In this document: piece after piece, positions 17,066 through 26,500 of the stretch
Layout of the letters: each line of letters opens with the position of its first letter
Position numbering within the stretch: the stretch's first letter is position 1
From: Sphingosinicella soli
GTDB lineage: Bacteria; Pseudomonadota; Alphaproteobacteria; Sphingomonadales; Sphingomonadaceae
DNA length: 64,000 bases
Reading direction: 5' to 3'
NCBI RefSeq assembly: GCF_014199685.1
Contig: NZ_JACHNZ010000019.1
Location: forward strand, 1-64,000
Position numbers and translations under genes: made by a program
Notes under the pieces: generated by a model
Databases searched by the model: none
Told to the model about the DNA's origin: nothing
What the model saw: the letters and a program-made list of their open reading frames with translations, nothing else

Positions 17066-18616
17066 TCAGAGAAGCCACTCGATCGGCAGGCGCGCGAGGA
17101 GGCGGATGGCGAGGCGCTGGAGCAGCGTGGTGCCGGGTTCGGTGTCGTGGACATCGATCCCGTCCTCGGTGCGTGCGATCCAGCGCAGGCGGCCGCTGTC
17201 GCTCAGCGTCACCTCGTAGGCGCTCATCGGAATCGCGCTTTCGAAGGCGTCCTGCACGTCTCGCGCAAGCTCCGGGGATTCGATGACGAAGCCCAGTTCG
17301 GTGTTGAGATGCAGCGAACGCGGATCGAAATTGAACGATCCGACGAACAGCCGCTCGCGGTCCGCCGTGAAGGTCTTGGCGTGAAGCATCGAGCCGCTTG
17401 AGCGGAGGATCGATCCGGTGACGGAGGACGCGCCCGATCCGCCGACGCCAAGCGGCAGGCGGCGCTTGCGGCGCGTGCCCGCGTGCGGGCGCCGCATCTC
17501 GAACAGGCGGATGCCCGCCTGGATCAGCGGCTTGCGGCGCTTCGCGTAGCCGGCGTGGACGATCGCCACGTCGGTCGATTCGAGCGCGTTCGTCAGCACG
17601 CTGATGTGAACGCCCTGCGCGGCGAGACCCGCAAACGCGGTGACGCCTGCGGCCGTGGGCACGAAATAGCCGGAAACGAGCCCGATTTCGCGCCGGGGCT
17701 GCCCGATCGCATCCTGCAACTGTTCGCCCAGCGACGTGCCGGGCTTCGCCTTGTCGAGCACCTTGGCCGGGTCGTCGCTCACCATCCGGACGGGCGCCCA
17801 GACGAACGGCAGCGAGCCGTCGAGCATATCGGAAATGAAGGGCAGCGACTGCACCGTCTCGATGTAGGTCTTCGCCCTGGGGTCGGCGCGCACCTCCGCC
17901 GAACGCCGCGCAAGCTCCTCCAGCTGGTCGATGCCCACGACGGGGAGCACGCGCGCCGCGGGCCAGGACGAGGCGCAGTTCCAGTAGCGATCGAAATCGC
18001 GCGACACGTCGCTGACCACCGCGCCGATTGCGAGAACGTCGAGATCGGCGAAGAGATCGCCGTCGCGCGCGGCGAAATATTCGTCGCCGACGTTGCGCCC
18101 GCCGATGATCGTCGCCTGGCAATCGGCCGTGAAGCTCTTGTTGTGCATCCGCCGGTTGAGACGCTTGAAGTCGGTGAGGTAGCCGAGCGCCTTGGGGTGG
18201 CGGAAGAAGAACGGGTTGAACAGCCGCACCTCGATCATCGGATGGATGTCGAGCGCGGCGAGCAGATCGTCGAGGCCGGCGATGCCGTTGTCGTCGAGCA
18301 GCAGCCGCACGCGCACGCCCCGATCCGCTGCTTCGCGCAGCGCCTCCAGCATGAGCATCCCGGAAAGATCGTCGCGCCAGATGTAATATTGCACGTCGAG
18401 GCTGCGCTCGGCGGCGCGGGCGAGGAGGATGCGCGCGGCGAAAGCCTGATGCGCGTCGGCAAGCAAATGGACGCCCGAAAGGTCGGGCCTTGCGGCTGCT
18501 TCCCGCCTGATGCTGCGGCCGAGCCGTGTGGCTTCCGTATCGGACAGCGCCCGGCTCGGCGTTCGCGGCTCAAGCGGCGGCGAGTGTCTGAACCGGCGCA
18601 CGATCTCTCCCTGCAT
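17066..18616 (-). CDS. Phospholipase D family protein, cardiolipin synthase C-like
   Basis: This 516-residue protein has two HKD catalytic motifs, HNKSFTADCQATIIGGRN and HAKTFTADRERLFVGSFN. A typical N-terminal PLD half also contains SLDVQYYIWRDDLSGMLM and VRLLLDDNGIAGLDDLLAAL. The layout resembles E. coli ClsC (YmdC), which makes cardiolipin from phosphatidylglycerol and phosphatidylethanolamine. A phosphodiesterase with another lipid substrate is possible. The frame is open far upstream, but homology begins near the ATG at 18616 (MQGEIVRRFRH). No clear ribosome site precedes it, so the start is uncertain. Confidence 0.88.
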   Translation of the reverse strand: MQGEIVRRFRHSPPLEPRTPSRALSDTEATRLGRSIRREAAARPDLSGVHLLADAHQAFAARILLARAAERSLDVQYYIWRDDLSGMLMLEALREAADRGVRVRLLLDDNGIAGLDDLLAALDIHPMIEVRLFNPFFFRHPKALGYLTDFKRLNRRMHNKSFTADCQATIIGGRNVGDEYFAARDGDLFADLDVLAIGAVVSDVSRDFDRYWNCASSWPAARVLPVVGIDQLEELARRSAEVRADPRAKTYIETVQSLPFISDMLDGSLPFVWAPVRMVSDDPAKVLDKAKPGTSLGEQLQDAIGQPRREIGLVSGYFVPTAAGVTAFAGLAAQGVHISVLTNALESTDVAIVHAGYAKRRKPLIQAGIRLFEMRRPHAGTRRKRRLPLGVGGSGASSVTGSILRSSGSMLHAKTFTADRERLFVGSFNFDPRSLHLNTELGFVIESPELARDVQDAFESAIPMSAYEVTLSDSGRLRWIARTEDGIDVHDTEPGTTLLQRLAIRLLARLPIEWLL

Positions 18617-18736
18617 GAACCCGAACCGTGGCCGAAAGCGTGGAAGGAAGCAAACAGGCTGTGAGTTTGAAGCGGTATCGCCGCGCCCACGCTTTCCTCT
18701 AGAGCGACGCGGAAGACGGAAAAAACGGAGACGGAC

Positions 18737-19975
18737 ATGCCAGAAGCGCTGATTATCGATGCAGTCAGAACCCCCCGCGGAATCGGAAAGGTCGGCAAGG
18801 GCGCGCTTGCCGACATCCACCCGCAGCAGGTGGGCGCGACTGTGCTCAAGGCGCTTGCAGAACGGAACGATCTCAACACCGCCGAGGTCGACGACATCAT
18901 CTGGGGCACGAGTTCGCAGACCGGTCCGGCGGCGGGCGACCTCGGCCGCATGTCGGCGCTCGATGCCGGATACGATATCCGTTCCTCGGCGGTGACGCTC
19001 GACCGCTTCTGCGGATCGGGCATCACCACGGTGAACATGGCGGCGGCCTCGATCATGTCCGGGATGGAAGACTGCATCGTCGCGGGCGGCACCGAGATGA
19101 TGTCGCAGACCGGGCAGGGCGTCTCCGCCGATGCCTCGCGCACGATGGATCGGGGCAACCGGCGCCTGCGCGGCCGCCACCCGCAGCCGCACCAGGGCGT
19201 CTGCGCCGACGTGATCGCAACGCTGGAGGGCATCAGCCGCCGCGATCTGGATGCGCTTGCCGTGCTCAGCCAGCAGCGCGCCGCCGCCGCGATCGCGGGC
19301 GGGCACTTCGATCGCAGTCTGGTGCCTGTCTACCGCGAGGACGGCAGCCTGGCGCTCGACCGGGAGGAGTTTCCACGCCCCGGCACGACGCTCGAAAGTC
19401 TCGCGCAGCTGCAGCCCGCGTTCACGCGGCTGATCGACATGCCGCTCGACGAGGACGGGCTGACCTATCGCAGCCTTGTCCGCCAGGCCTATCCGGACCT
19501 CGAGATCGAACACGTCCACCACGCGGGCAATTCCTCGGGGGTTGTCGATGGATCGGCGGCATTGCTGCTGGCATCGCCCGCCTACGCGGCAAAGCGCGGG
19601 TTGAAGCCGCGCGGGCGCGTCGTGGCGATGGCGAACATGGGCGATTCCCCCACGCTGATGCTGAATGCGCCGGTGCCGGCCGCGAAGAAGGTGCTGGCGA
19701 AGGCCGGGCTGACGGTCGATGATATCGACCTGTTCGAAATCAATGAGGCGTTCGCCGTCGTCGCGGAGAAATTCATCCGCGACCTGAAGCTCGACCGCGA
19801 CCGGGTCAACGTGAACGGCGGCGCGATGGCGCTCGGCCACCCGATCGGCGCGACAGGATCGATCCTGATCGGTACGCTGCTCGACGAGCTGGAGCGGCGC
19901 GACCTGAAGCGCGGGCTTGTCACCATGTGCGCGGCGGGCGGCATGGCGCCCGCGATCATCATTGAACGTGTCTGA
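18737..19975 (+). CDS. Acetyl-CoA acetyltransferase (thiolase)
   Basis: Thiolases cleave or form beta-ketoacyl-CoA. The 412-residue protein has the nucleophilic cysteine at residue 92 (LDRFCGSGITTVN), the GHPIGATG histidine block, and the second catalytic cysteine in MCAAGGMAPA. NEAFAVVAEKFIRDLK is also a family signature. It is followed 12 bases later by an SDR gene, suggesting a two-gene unit for fatty-acid or other acyl-CoA metabolism. The exact substrate cannot be read from the sequence. Confidence 0.94.
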   Translation: MPEALIIDAVRTPRGIGKVGKGALADIHPQQVGATVLKALAERNDLNTAEVDDIIWGTSSQTGPAAGDLGRMSALDAGYDIRSSAVTLDRFCGSGITTVNMAAASIMSGMEDCIVAGGTEMMSQTGQGVSADASRTMDRGNRRLRGRHPQPHQGVCADVIATLEGISRRDLDALAVLSQQRAAAAIAGGHFDRSLVPVYREDGSLALDREEFPRPGTTLESLAQLQPAFTRLIDMPLDEDGLTYRSLVRQAYPDLEIEHVHHAGNSSGVVDGSAALLLASPAYAAKRGLKPRGRVVAMANMGDSPTLMLNAPVPAAKKVLAKAGLTVDDIDLFEINEAFAVVAEKFIRDLKLDRDRVNVNGGAMALGHPIGATGSILIGTLLDELERRDLKRGLVTMCAAGGMAPAIIIERV

Positions 19976-19987
19976 GGGAGAGACATC

Positions 19988-20764
19988 ATGAGCATACCCG
20001 AACTTTTCGACCTGACCGGCAAGGTCGCCGTCATCACCGGCTCCTCGCGCGGGATCGGCAAGGCGATCGCGCACCGGATGGCGGAGCACGGCGCGAATGT
20101 CGTCGTCTCCAGCCGCAAGCTCGATGCGTGCGAGGCGGCGGTGGCCGAGATCAACGCTGCCGTCGGACGTGACGCGGCGATCGCGATCACGGCCAATATT
20201 TCCGTGAAGGAAGAGCTTCAGGCGCTGATCAGCAGCGCGACGGCGAAGCTCGGCAAGGTCGATATCCTGGTCTGCAACGCCGCTTCAAACCCGTACTTCG
20301 GGCCGATGGCGGGGATCGCGGATGAGCAGTTCACCAAAATCCTGCACAACAATATCGTTTCGAACCACTGGCTGATCCAGATGGCGGCGCCGCAGATGGC
20401 CGCGCGGAAGGACGGGGCGATCATCGTCATCTCGTCGATCGGCGGGCTGAAGGCCTCGACCATGATCGGCGCCTACAACATCTCGAAGGCGGCGGACCTG
20501 CAGCTGGTGCGCAACTACGCCGCCGAATACGGCCCCGCGAACGTGCGCGTGAACGCGATCTGCCCCGGCCTCATCAAGACGGACTTCGCGAAGGCGCTGT
20601 GGGACAATCCCGAAATCCTGAAGGAAGCGACCGCGCATTCGACGCTGCAGCGCATCGGCGATCCCGACGAGATCGCGGGGATGGCGGTGTTTCTTGCGGC
20701 AAAGGCGGGCGGCTTCACGAGCGGGCAGGGCATCGTGATCGACGGCGGCGCCACCATCGTTTAG
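19988..20764 (+). CDS. Short-chain dehydrogenase/reductase, DHRS4-like
   Basis: This 258-residue classical SDR has the NAD(P)-binding TGSSRGIGKAIA, NAAS at 97-100, the catalytic serine at about 149-150, and Tyr163 and Lys167 in GAYNISKAAD. The substrate-loop sequence NAICPGLIKTDFAK and overall pattern resemble the DHRS4-like carbonyl reductases often linked to acyl-CoA genes. It lies 12 bases after the thiolase, and the pair probably acts on the same pathway. The cofactor and substrate are not determined. Confidence 0.92.
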   Translation: MSIPELFDLTGKVAVITGSSRGIGKAIAHRMAEHGANVVVSSRKLDACEAAVAEINAAVGRDAAIAITANISVKEELQALISSATAKLGKVDILVCNAASNPYFGPMAGIADEQFTKILHNNIVSNHWLIQMAAPQMAARKDGAIIVISSIGGLKASTMIGAYNISKAADLQLVRNYAAEYGPANVRVNAICPGLIKTDFAKALWDNPEILKEATAHSTLQRIGDPDEIAGMAVFLAAKAGGFTSGQGIVIDGGATIV

Positions 20765-20786
20765 CGCTGTATCGGCTCGGGAAAAG

Positions 20787-20889
20787 CCCCGCCCCTTCAG
20801 GGGAGGGGTTTGGGGTGGGGCGGTCCCGGCAGACTCTGCCGAGCGTGAGGATACGCCCCACCTCCGGCCCCTCCCCTGAAGCGGAGGGG
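20787..20889. repeat. 103-bp dispersed palindromic element, copy 2
   Basis: This is the second copy of the element at 16955, in the opposite orientation and of equal length. The outer 22-base arms (20787-20808 and 20868-20889) pair with two mismatches. The inner GAGGATACGCCCCACC block is conserved. It again lies in a convergent gap, between the SDR gene and the SIMPL gene. Confidence 0.8.
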
Positions 20890-20900
20890 GGTATTTCTTC

Positions 20901-21617
20901 CTACTGGAGTTCGAACACCACCGTTACGTTGACGTTGGTGCCGACCTCGCCGGCTTCGATCGGGGGTGCTGCCGCCATATCGGCGGATTCGCGCTGCACC
21001 ATCATCTTGGGCATCGGGTAGGGCGGCTGGTAGCCGCCGCCTTCGGTGATCGAAACGATGCGCTTCACGCGCATTCCGGCGGCGCCTGCGTAGAGATCGG
21101 CACGCGTGCGGGCCTTCTTCACGGCGTCGAGCCGGGCCTCGTTGGTCGCTTCCTCGGGCTTGTCGAGGCCGAAGCTCGGGCCGTTCACCTGGTTCGCGCC
21201 TTGCGTGACGAGCGCATCGATCACATCGCCCGCGCTTGCGAGCTTGCGTAGCTTCACCGTCACCGTGTTGCTTGCCTGATAGCCGATCAGCTGCGGCGCC
21301 TTGCGCTCCTCGTACGTGTACTGCGGGTTCAGGTTGATGTTCGAGGTCTGGATGTCGCGGTCGGCGATGCCGGCTTTCTTGAGCGCGGCGACGACGCGGG
21401 TCATCTGGCTGTTGTTGGCGGTCAGCGCGGCGCGCGCCTCCACGGCCTGCGTGACGACGCCCGCCGAGATCACGGCGATATCGGGAACGCGGGTGCTCTC
21501 GCCGGTCGCGGACAGCGACAGCAGGGTTTCGGCGGGGACGCTCGGCGCGGTCTGGGCGGCGACAGGGGCCGCGGCAGCGGCGAGTGCGCCGATGGCGAGA
21601 AGCGTTGCAGTACGCAT
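20901..21617 (-). CDS. SIMPL domain-containing periplasmic protein (DUF541)
   Basis: This 238-residue exported protein has a signal peptide (MRTATLLAIGALAAAAAPVAA) followed by one SIMPL/DUF541 domain. ISAGVVTQAVEARAALTANNSQM, DIQTSNINLNPQYTYEE, GYQASNTVTVKLR and ALDAVKKA-like segments are the recurrent family elements. Members form large periplasmic or outer-membrane oligomers linked to oxidative-stress tolerance; the molecular role is unknown. The ATG at 21617 is spaced better from the GAAAGGA site than the one at 21626. Confidence 0.87.
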   Translation of the reverse strand: MRTATLLAIGALAAAAAPVAAQTAPSVPAETLLSLSATGESTRVPDIAVISAGVVTQAVEARAALTANNSQMTRVVAALKKAGIADRDIQTSNINLNPQYTYEERKAPQLIGYQASNTVTVKLRKLASAGDVIDALVTQGANQVNGPSFGLDKPEEATNEARLDAVKKARTRADLYAGAAGMRVKRIVSITEGGGYQPPYPMPKMMVQRESADMAAAPPIEAGEVGTNVNVTVVFELQ

Positions 21618-21714
21618 GTCTTTCATTCCTTTCGTTTTCCGCCCCAAAGCATCGGCGGCGGACAAGTTGCCCTATCCGCCGCCTGACATGAACCGAAGTT
21701 GAAAAAACCCGGCT

Positions 21715-21969
21715 TTAAGCCTGCCGGGCCTTCACGAGGCGATAGATCCAAAGAAGCAGGATCGCCCCTGCCGTTGCGAGCAGGATGTTGACGAGGTTCC
21801 CCCCGCCCAGACCCACCATGCTGCCGATATAGCCGCCGATCAGACCACCGGCGATACCGATGAGAATGGTGACGATGATACCGCCGGGATCCTTGCCCGG
21901 CATGATCCACTTTGCGAGCACGCCGGCGATGAGGCCGACAACGATCCAACCGAGAAAACCATAGTCCAT
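21715..21969 (-). CDS. GlsB/YeaQ/YmgE family stress membrane protein
   Basis: This 84-residue protein has three predicted membrane segments with glycine-rich helices (GWIVVGLIAGVLAKWIMPG, ILIGIAGGLIGGYIG, LLATAGAILLLWIYRL). These are typical of the transglycosylase-associated/GlsB family, which is often induced by general stress. A GAGGGAG ribosome site precedes the ATG. A paralogue lies at 54622-54882. The function is unknown. Confidence 0.9.
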   Translation of the reverse strand: MDYGFLGWIVVGLIAGVLAKWIMPGKDPGGIIVTILIGIAGGLIGGYIGSMVGLGGGNLVNILLATAGAILLLWIYRLVKARQA

Positions 21970-22091
21970 CTGCTCACTCCCTCTGTTTTTCAGAAAAACC
22001 GTAGATGACTGTCACGTTTCCTGCGGTCCCGGAACGGCGGTATGCCGACCGGGCGATCCGCGAACACACCTCCTGTCGTGCGTTCGTCGAT

Positions 22092-22108
22092 GATAAAATC
22101 CGTTTATC
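22092..22108. promoter_or_regulatory. GATAAA-N5-TTTATC inverted repeat, possible operator
   Basis: A perfect inverted repeat GATAAA-ATCCG-TTTATC lies about 220 bases upstream of the RND adaptor gene and about 120 bases upstream of the GlsB gene. It could bind a dimeric regulator. No regulator gene is adjacent. Confidence 0.25.
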
Positions 22109-22262
22109 GAATACCTGTCGAGCCGAAACTTCCTGTGGAGTCTACGCAACGTGTGCTGAAATATTCGGTTATTGGCTCGTTTGATTGCTCTGAACGTGCT
22201 AATCGCCGCGCGTTTTACATCATCCGGGCCATGCTCGAATGCTCCCGGGTGTCATGCGGACC

Positions 22263-22291
22263 TTGCGCGAACTGACCTATTCGGGTAATAC
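22263..22291 (+). promoter_or_regulatory. Candidate promoter of the RND efflux operon
   Basis: TTGCGC (22263-22268) is followed after 17 bases by TAATAC (22286-22291). A transcript starting near 22298 would have a leader of about 28 bases before the adaptor ATG at 22326. Confidence 0.45.
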
Positions 22292-22325
22292 ACCTTTCGA
22301 TACGAAACAGGCACAGTCACTGGCG

Positions 22326-23507
22326 ATGAACATGCATCAACCCGTCGATAGCTCTTTCAGGAGCAGCGTTTCCCGGTCGTGGTCATCGACCGGGGAGGGC
22401 GGCAGCCGTCGCCGTATTCTGATCGTGGCGGTCATCCTCGTCGCGGCGGCCGCTGCGGCCTGGTTCATCTTCGGCGGCGGCGGCGATGCGCCTGCCGCAA
22501 ACCCCGATGCGAGCCGCCCGGTCATCACCGTGATGGTGCCCGGCGTCACGCAGGTCGCCGACAGCGTCAGCGCGGTCGGCAGCATCGCGGCGCGCCGCGA
22601 TATGCCAGTGGGCGTTCAGGGCGAGGGCGGCGCTGTCGTGGCGGTGCTCGTGGATGCCGGCGACTATGCGCAGAAGGGGCAGGTGCTCGCGCGCATCGAC
22701 CGTTCGGTGCTCGAACAGCAGGTGAGCCAGCTGCAGGCCTCCGTAACGCGGGCCCGCGCCGATGCGGCGCTTGCACAGTCCGAGCTTGACCGGGCGCAGT
22801 CGCTTGTCTCGCGCGGCTTCATTTCCAAGGCCGACATCGACCGCCGCACGGCGACGCGCGACGGCGCCAACGCCGACGTGAACGTCGCCGCGGCCCAGTT
22901 GCGGGAAGCGCAGGCACGCCTCGGGCGGCTCGATATCCGCGCGCCCGAAGCCGGGCTCATCCTTGAACGCAACGTGGAACCCGGCCAGGTCGTCAGCTCC
23001 GGCAGCGCCGCGGTGTTCCGCATGGCGCAGGACGGCGCGATGGAAATGCGCGCGCTCGTCGCGGAGCAGGATCTCTCCGGTATGCAGGTCGGCCAGGAGG
23101 CGACGGTGCAACTGATCGGCTCGCAGACCCGGTATGCCGGGCGGATCTGGATGGTGGAGCCGGTCATCGATCCGCAGACCCGCCAGGGGCTCGTGCGCAT
23201 TGCGCTTTCCGGCGATGCTTCGCTGCGTCCGGGCGGCTTCGCCTCGGCGCGGATCGAAGTGGGCAGGGCCGACCGGCCGCTGCTGCCGGAATCGGCCGTG
23301 ATGGGCGATGCGGAGAGCAGCTACGTTTACGTCGTGCTGCAGGACGGCACCGTCGAGCGCCGCGAAATCAAGGTGGGCATGGTCTCATCGGCGGGCGTGG
23401 GCGTGTCGAGCGGCCTTTCCGGCAAGGAGCAGGTCGTGATGTCGGCGGGCGCGTTCCTCAATCCGGGCGAGAAGGTGACCCCGGTTCTGCACAAGCCGCA
23501 GAAATAA
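22326..23507 (+). CDS. RND efflux periplasmic adaptor (membrane fusion protein)
   Basis: This 393-residue protein has a single N-terminal membrane segment (ILIVAVILVAAAAAAWFIFG). It continues with the classic HlyD/MexA-type layout of a biotinyl-lipoyl half (VLVDAGDYAQKGQVLARID), a coiled-coil hairpin of about 60 residues, the second lipoyl half (DIRAPEAGLILERNVEPGQVV) and a beta-barrel domain. It links an inner-membrane RND pump to an outer-membrane channel, which is not encoded nearby. The start may be the ATG at 22326 or 22332; the frame is open to 22239. The permease gene follows 25 bases later. Confidence 0.93.
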   Translation: MNMHQPVDSSFRSSVSRSWSSTGEGGSRRRILIVAVILVAAAAAAWFIFGGGGDAPAANPDASRPVITVMVPGVTQVADSVSAVGSIAARRDMPVGVQGEGGAVVAVLVDAGDYAQKGQVLARIDRSVLEQQVSQLQASVTRARADAALAQSELDRAQSLVSRGFISKADIDRRTATRDGANADVNVAAAQLREAQARLGRLDIRAPEAGLILERNVEPGQVVSSGSAAVFRMAQDGAMEMRALVAEQDLSGMQVGQEATVQLIGSQTRYAGRIWMVEPVIDPQTRQGLVRIALSGDASLRPGGFASARIEVGRADRPLLPESAVMGDAESSYVYVVLQDGTVERREIKVGMVSSAGVGVSSGLSGKEQVVMSAGAFLNPGEKVTPVLHKPQK

Positions 23508-23532
23508 GCCACGGACGGCAGGAAGCGAAACG

Positions 23533-26500
23533 ATGCGGAATATCTCGTCCTGGTCGATCCGGAACCCGTTTCCGCCGATCGTGCTGTTCGTGGCGCTGAC
23601 GCTGGCGGGCATCGTCAGCTTCATCCGCATGGACATCAACCAGAACCCGGACGTGAGCTTTCCGGTCGCACAGATCATCATCAGCCAGCCGGGCGCCGCG
23701 CCTTCGGAAATGAAGACGCAGATCACGCAGATCGTCGAGGCGTCGGTGCGCAACGTCAGCGGCGTGGACGAGATCACCTCGTGGGTGAGCGAGGGCACAT
23801 CCACCACGGTGGTGCAGTTCGATATCGGCACGCCGATCGACCGCGCCGTCAACGACGTGCGCGATGCGGTGCAGAATGTCAGGGGCGATCTGCCCCAGGG
23901 CATCCTGGAGCCGCAGGTGGTGCGCGAGGATATCGAAGGCGTGCTCGCCTACTGGACGGTGCAATCGACGGACATGACGCTGGAGCAGCTGTCGTGGTTC
24001 GTCGACAATGTCGCGGCGAAGCGGCTGCTCTCCGTGCCCGGCATGTCGGTGGCGAGCCGGGGCGGCGGCGTTTCGCGCGAGATCCGCGTCGAGCTGGACC
24101 CGATGAAGCTGCAGGCGCAGGGCATCACCGCCGCGCAGGTCAATCAGCAGCTTCGCCGGCTCAATCTCAATGCCACGGGCGGCCGCGCGGAAATCGCGGG
24201 CGCGGAGCAGGCGGTGCGCGTGCTCGGAAACGCCGATGACGCAGCGGCGCTCGGCGCAACGCAACTGAGTGTCGGAGGGCAGACGCTGCGGCTGTCCGAC
24301 GTTGCGGACGTGCGCGACTCCTATGGGGAGCAGCGCAGCCTGGGCCTGATCGACGGGCGGCAGGTGGTCGCGATCCGCCTCGCCAAGGCGAAGGGGTCTT
24401 CCGACGTCGCGGTTTACGACGAGGCGCTGAAGGTTCGCGAGCAGCTCGCGGCGGAGTATCCCAAGGTGAAGATCACCGAGATGTTCACCACGGTGAAATA
24501 CACCGAACTCCAGTACGAAGCCTCGATGGCGGCGCTGATCGAAGGCGCCGTGCTGGCGGTGATCGTCGTGTTCATTTTCCTGCGCGACTGGCGGGCGATG
24601 CTGATTTCAGCCACTGCGATCCCGCTGTCGGCGATCCCGGCCTTCTGGTTCATGGATCTGATGGGCTTCACGCTGAACAACCTGTCGCTCCTCGCGCTGA
24701 GCCTTGTTGCGGGCGTGCTCGTGGATGATGCGATCGTGGAGATCGAGAATATCGTGCGCCACATGCGCATGGGCAAAACCGCCTATCAGGCATCGATGGA
24801 CGCTGCCGACGAGATCGGGCTTGCCGTTGTCGCGACCACGTCGGCGATTGCCGCCGTGTTTCTGCCTGTCGGTCTGATGGGCGGCATCACGGGTCAGTTC
24901 TTCAAGCAGTTCGGGCTGACGGTGGTTGTCGCCGTCATGATGAGCCTTGCGGTCGCGCGCATGATCACGCCGCTGATCGCCGCCTATTTCCTGAAGGCGA
25001 AGGGCGAGGAGAACCACGGCGACGGCCCGATGATGGACCGTTACCTCGCGATGCTGCGCTGGTCGCTCGATACCGCGCCTGCCGAGAAGGTGCGCGCGCG
25101 GCGGGACTGGAAGCGCCATTTCTGGCGTCTTGCCGATCACCGTATGTGGGTGATGGGCTTCGGCGTCGTCGCGCTGCTTCTCACGGTCGTGTCGTTTGCG
25201 ACGCTGCCGTTCACCTTCCAGCCCGAATCCGATCAGGATTCGACCCAGCTCAAGATCGAAATGGTGCCGGGCACGACACTCGAACAGACGCGCGCCAAGG
25301 CCGAAGCCGCCAATGCCGTGTTGCTGAAACAGCCTGAAACGCAGCTCAGCTACATCGATATCGAGCAGCCGGGCGAGGCCATGATCTACACGCAGCTACG
25401 CGAGAAGCGGCAGCGCACGAGCATCGAATACCAGCGGCAGCTGGCGCCGGAACTGCAGCAAATTCCCGACGCGCGCATCACCTTCCAGTCCATGGAAGGC
25501 TGGGGCGGCGGGCGCGACGTGACGGTGATGATCGCCGGTGACGACAACGATCTTCTGCACGAAACCGCGCTGAAGATCGTCGGCGAGATGCGGACGCAGA
25601 AGATGTTCGTCGCCCCGCGCATCGAAGGCGATCTGCAGCGGCCCGAGATCGTCATCTCGCCGCATTTCGATCTCGCCGCGGAACTCGGCATCACCACCGC
25701 CGACCTCAGCGAAACGATCCGCATCGCGACGATCGGCGAAATCGATCAGAACGTCGCCAAGTTCTCGCTGTCGGATCGGCAGATCCCGATCCGCGTCGTG
25801 CTGCCTGCGGACTCGCGCAAGAATATCGCCACGATCGAAAACCTGCCGGTGCCGACGGCGAGCGGCGGGTCCGTGCCGCTGAAAGTCGTGGCCGATATCG
25901 GTTTCGGCGCAGGCCCCTCCATCCTCAGGCGCTACAACCAGCGTGACCGCATCATCGTGGGCGCCGATCTTGCCGAGGGGTATGTGAAGGGCGAAGGCTC
26001 CAAGGTCGCGTTCGCGCTGCCCACGGTGCGCAACCTGCCCTCGGGCGTCGAGCGCGTGGAGTTCGGCGAATCGAAGATGCAGGCCGAACTCGTCACGCAG
26101 TTCACGATGGCGGTGATTTCGGGCGTGCTGCTCGTGTTCGCGGTGCTCGTGCTGCTCTACAAGCGCATCATGCCGCCGTTCGTGAACATGGGTTCGCTGC
26201 TGCTCGCGCCGCTCGGCGGGGCGCTGGCGCTGCATCTGACCGGGCAGGTGATCTCGATGCCCGTGATGATCGGCCTCTTGATGTTGCTCGGCATTGTTGC
26301 GAAAAACTCCATTCTGCTCGTGGATTTCGCGATCGAGGAGATGAACAAGGGTGTCGACAAGGTGACGGCGATCATCGATGCAGGCCACAAGCGCGCGCAG
26401 CCGATCGTGATGACCACGGTGGCGATGGCGGCGGGCATGCTGCCCACGGCGCTATCGCTGACCGGCGACGGCGCCTGGCGCGCCCCGATGGGCATCACCG

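Larger units (their letters stand above)
21970..22325. other. 356-base intergenic region upstream of the RND operon
   Basis: This gap separates the divergent GlsB gene and the RND adaptor gene. It is visibly less G/C-rich than the flanking genes. It holds a small inverted repeat at 22092-22108 and a promoter-like sequence at 22263-22291, both listed separately. The short open frame at 22042-22275 has no recognisable family and no ribosome site, so I do not call it a gene. Confidence 0.7.

Noticed and set aside
18617-20089. Upstream extension of the PLD frame into the thiolase region, giving a 1007-residue protein
   Set aside because: The extra part is the antisense frame of the thiolase. Family similarity begins near 18616.
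22042-22275. A 77-residue open frame in the RND control region
   Set aside because: There is no ribosome site and no family match, and a promoter-like sequence overlaps its 3' end.
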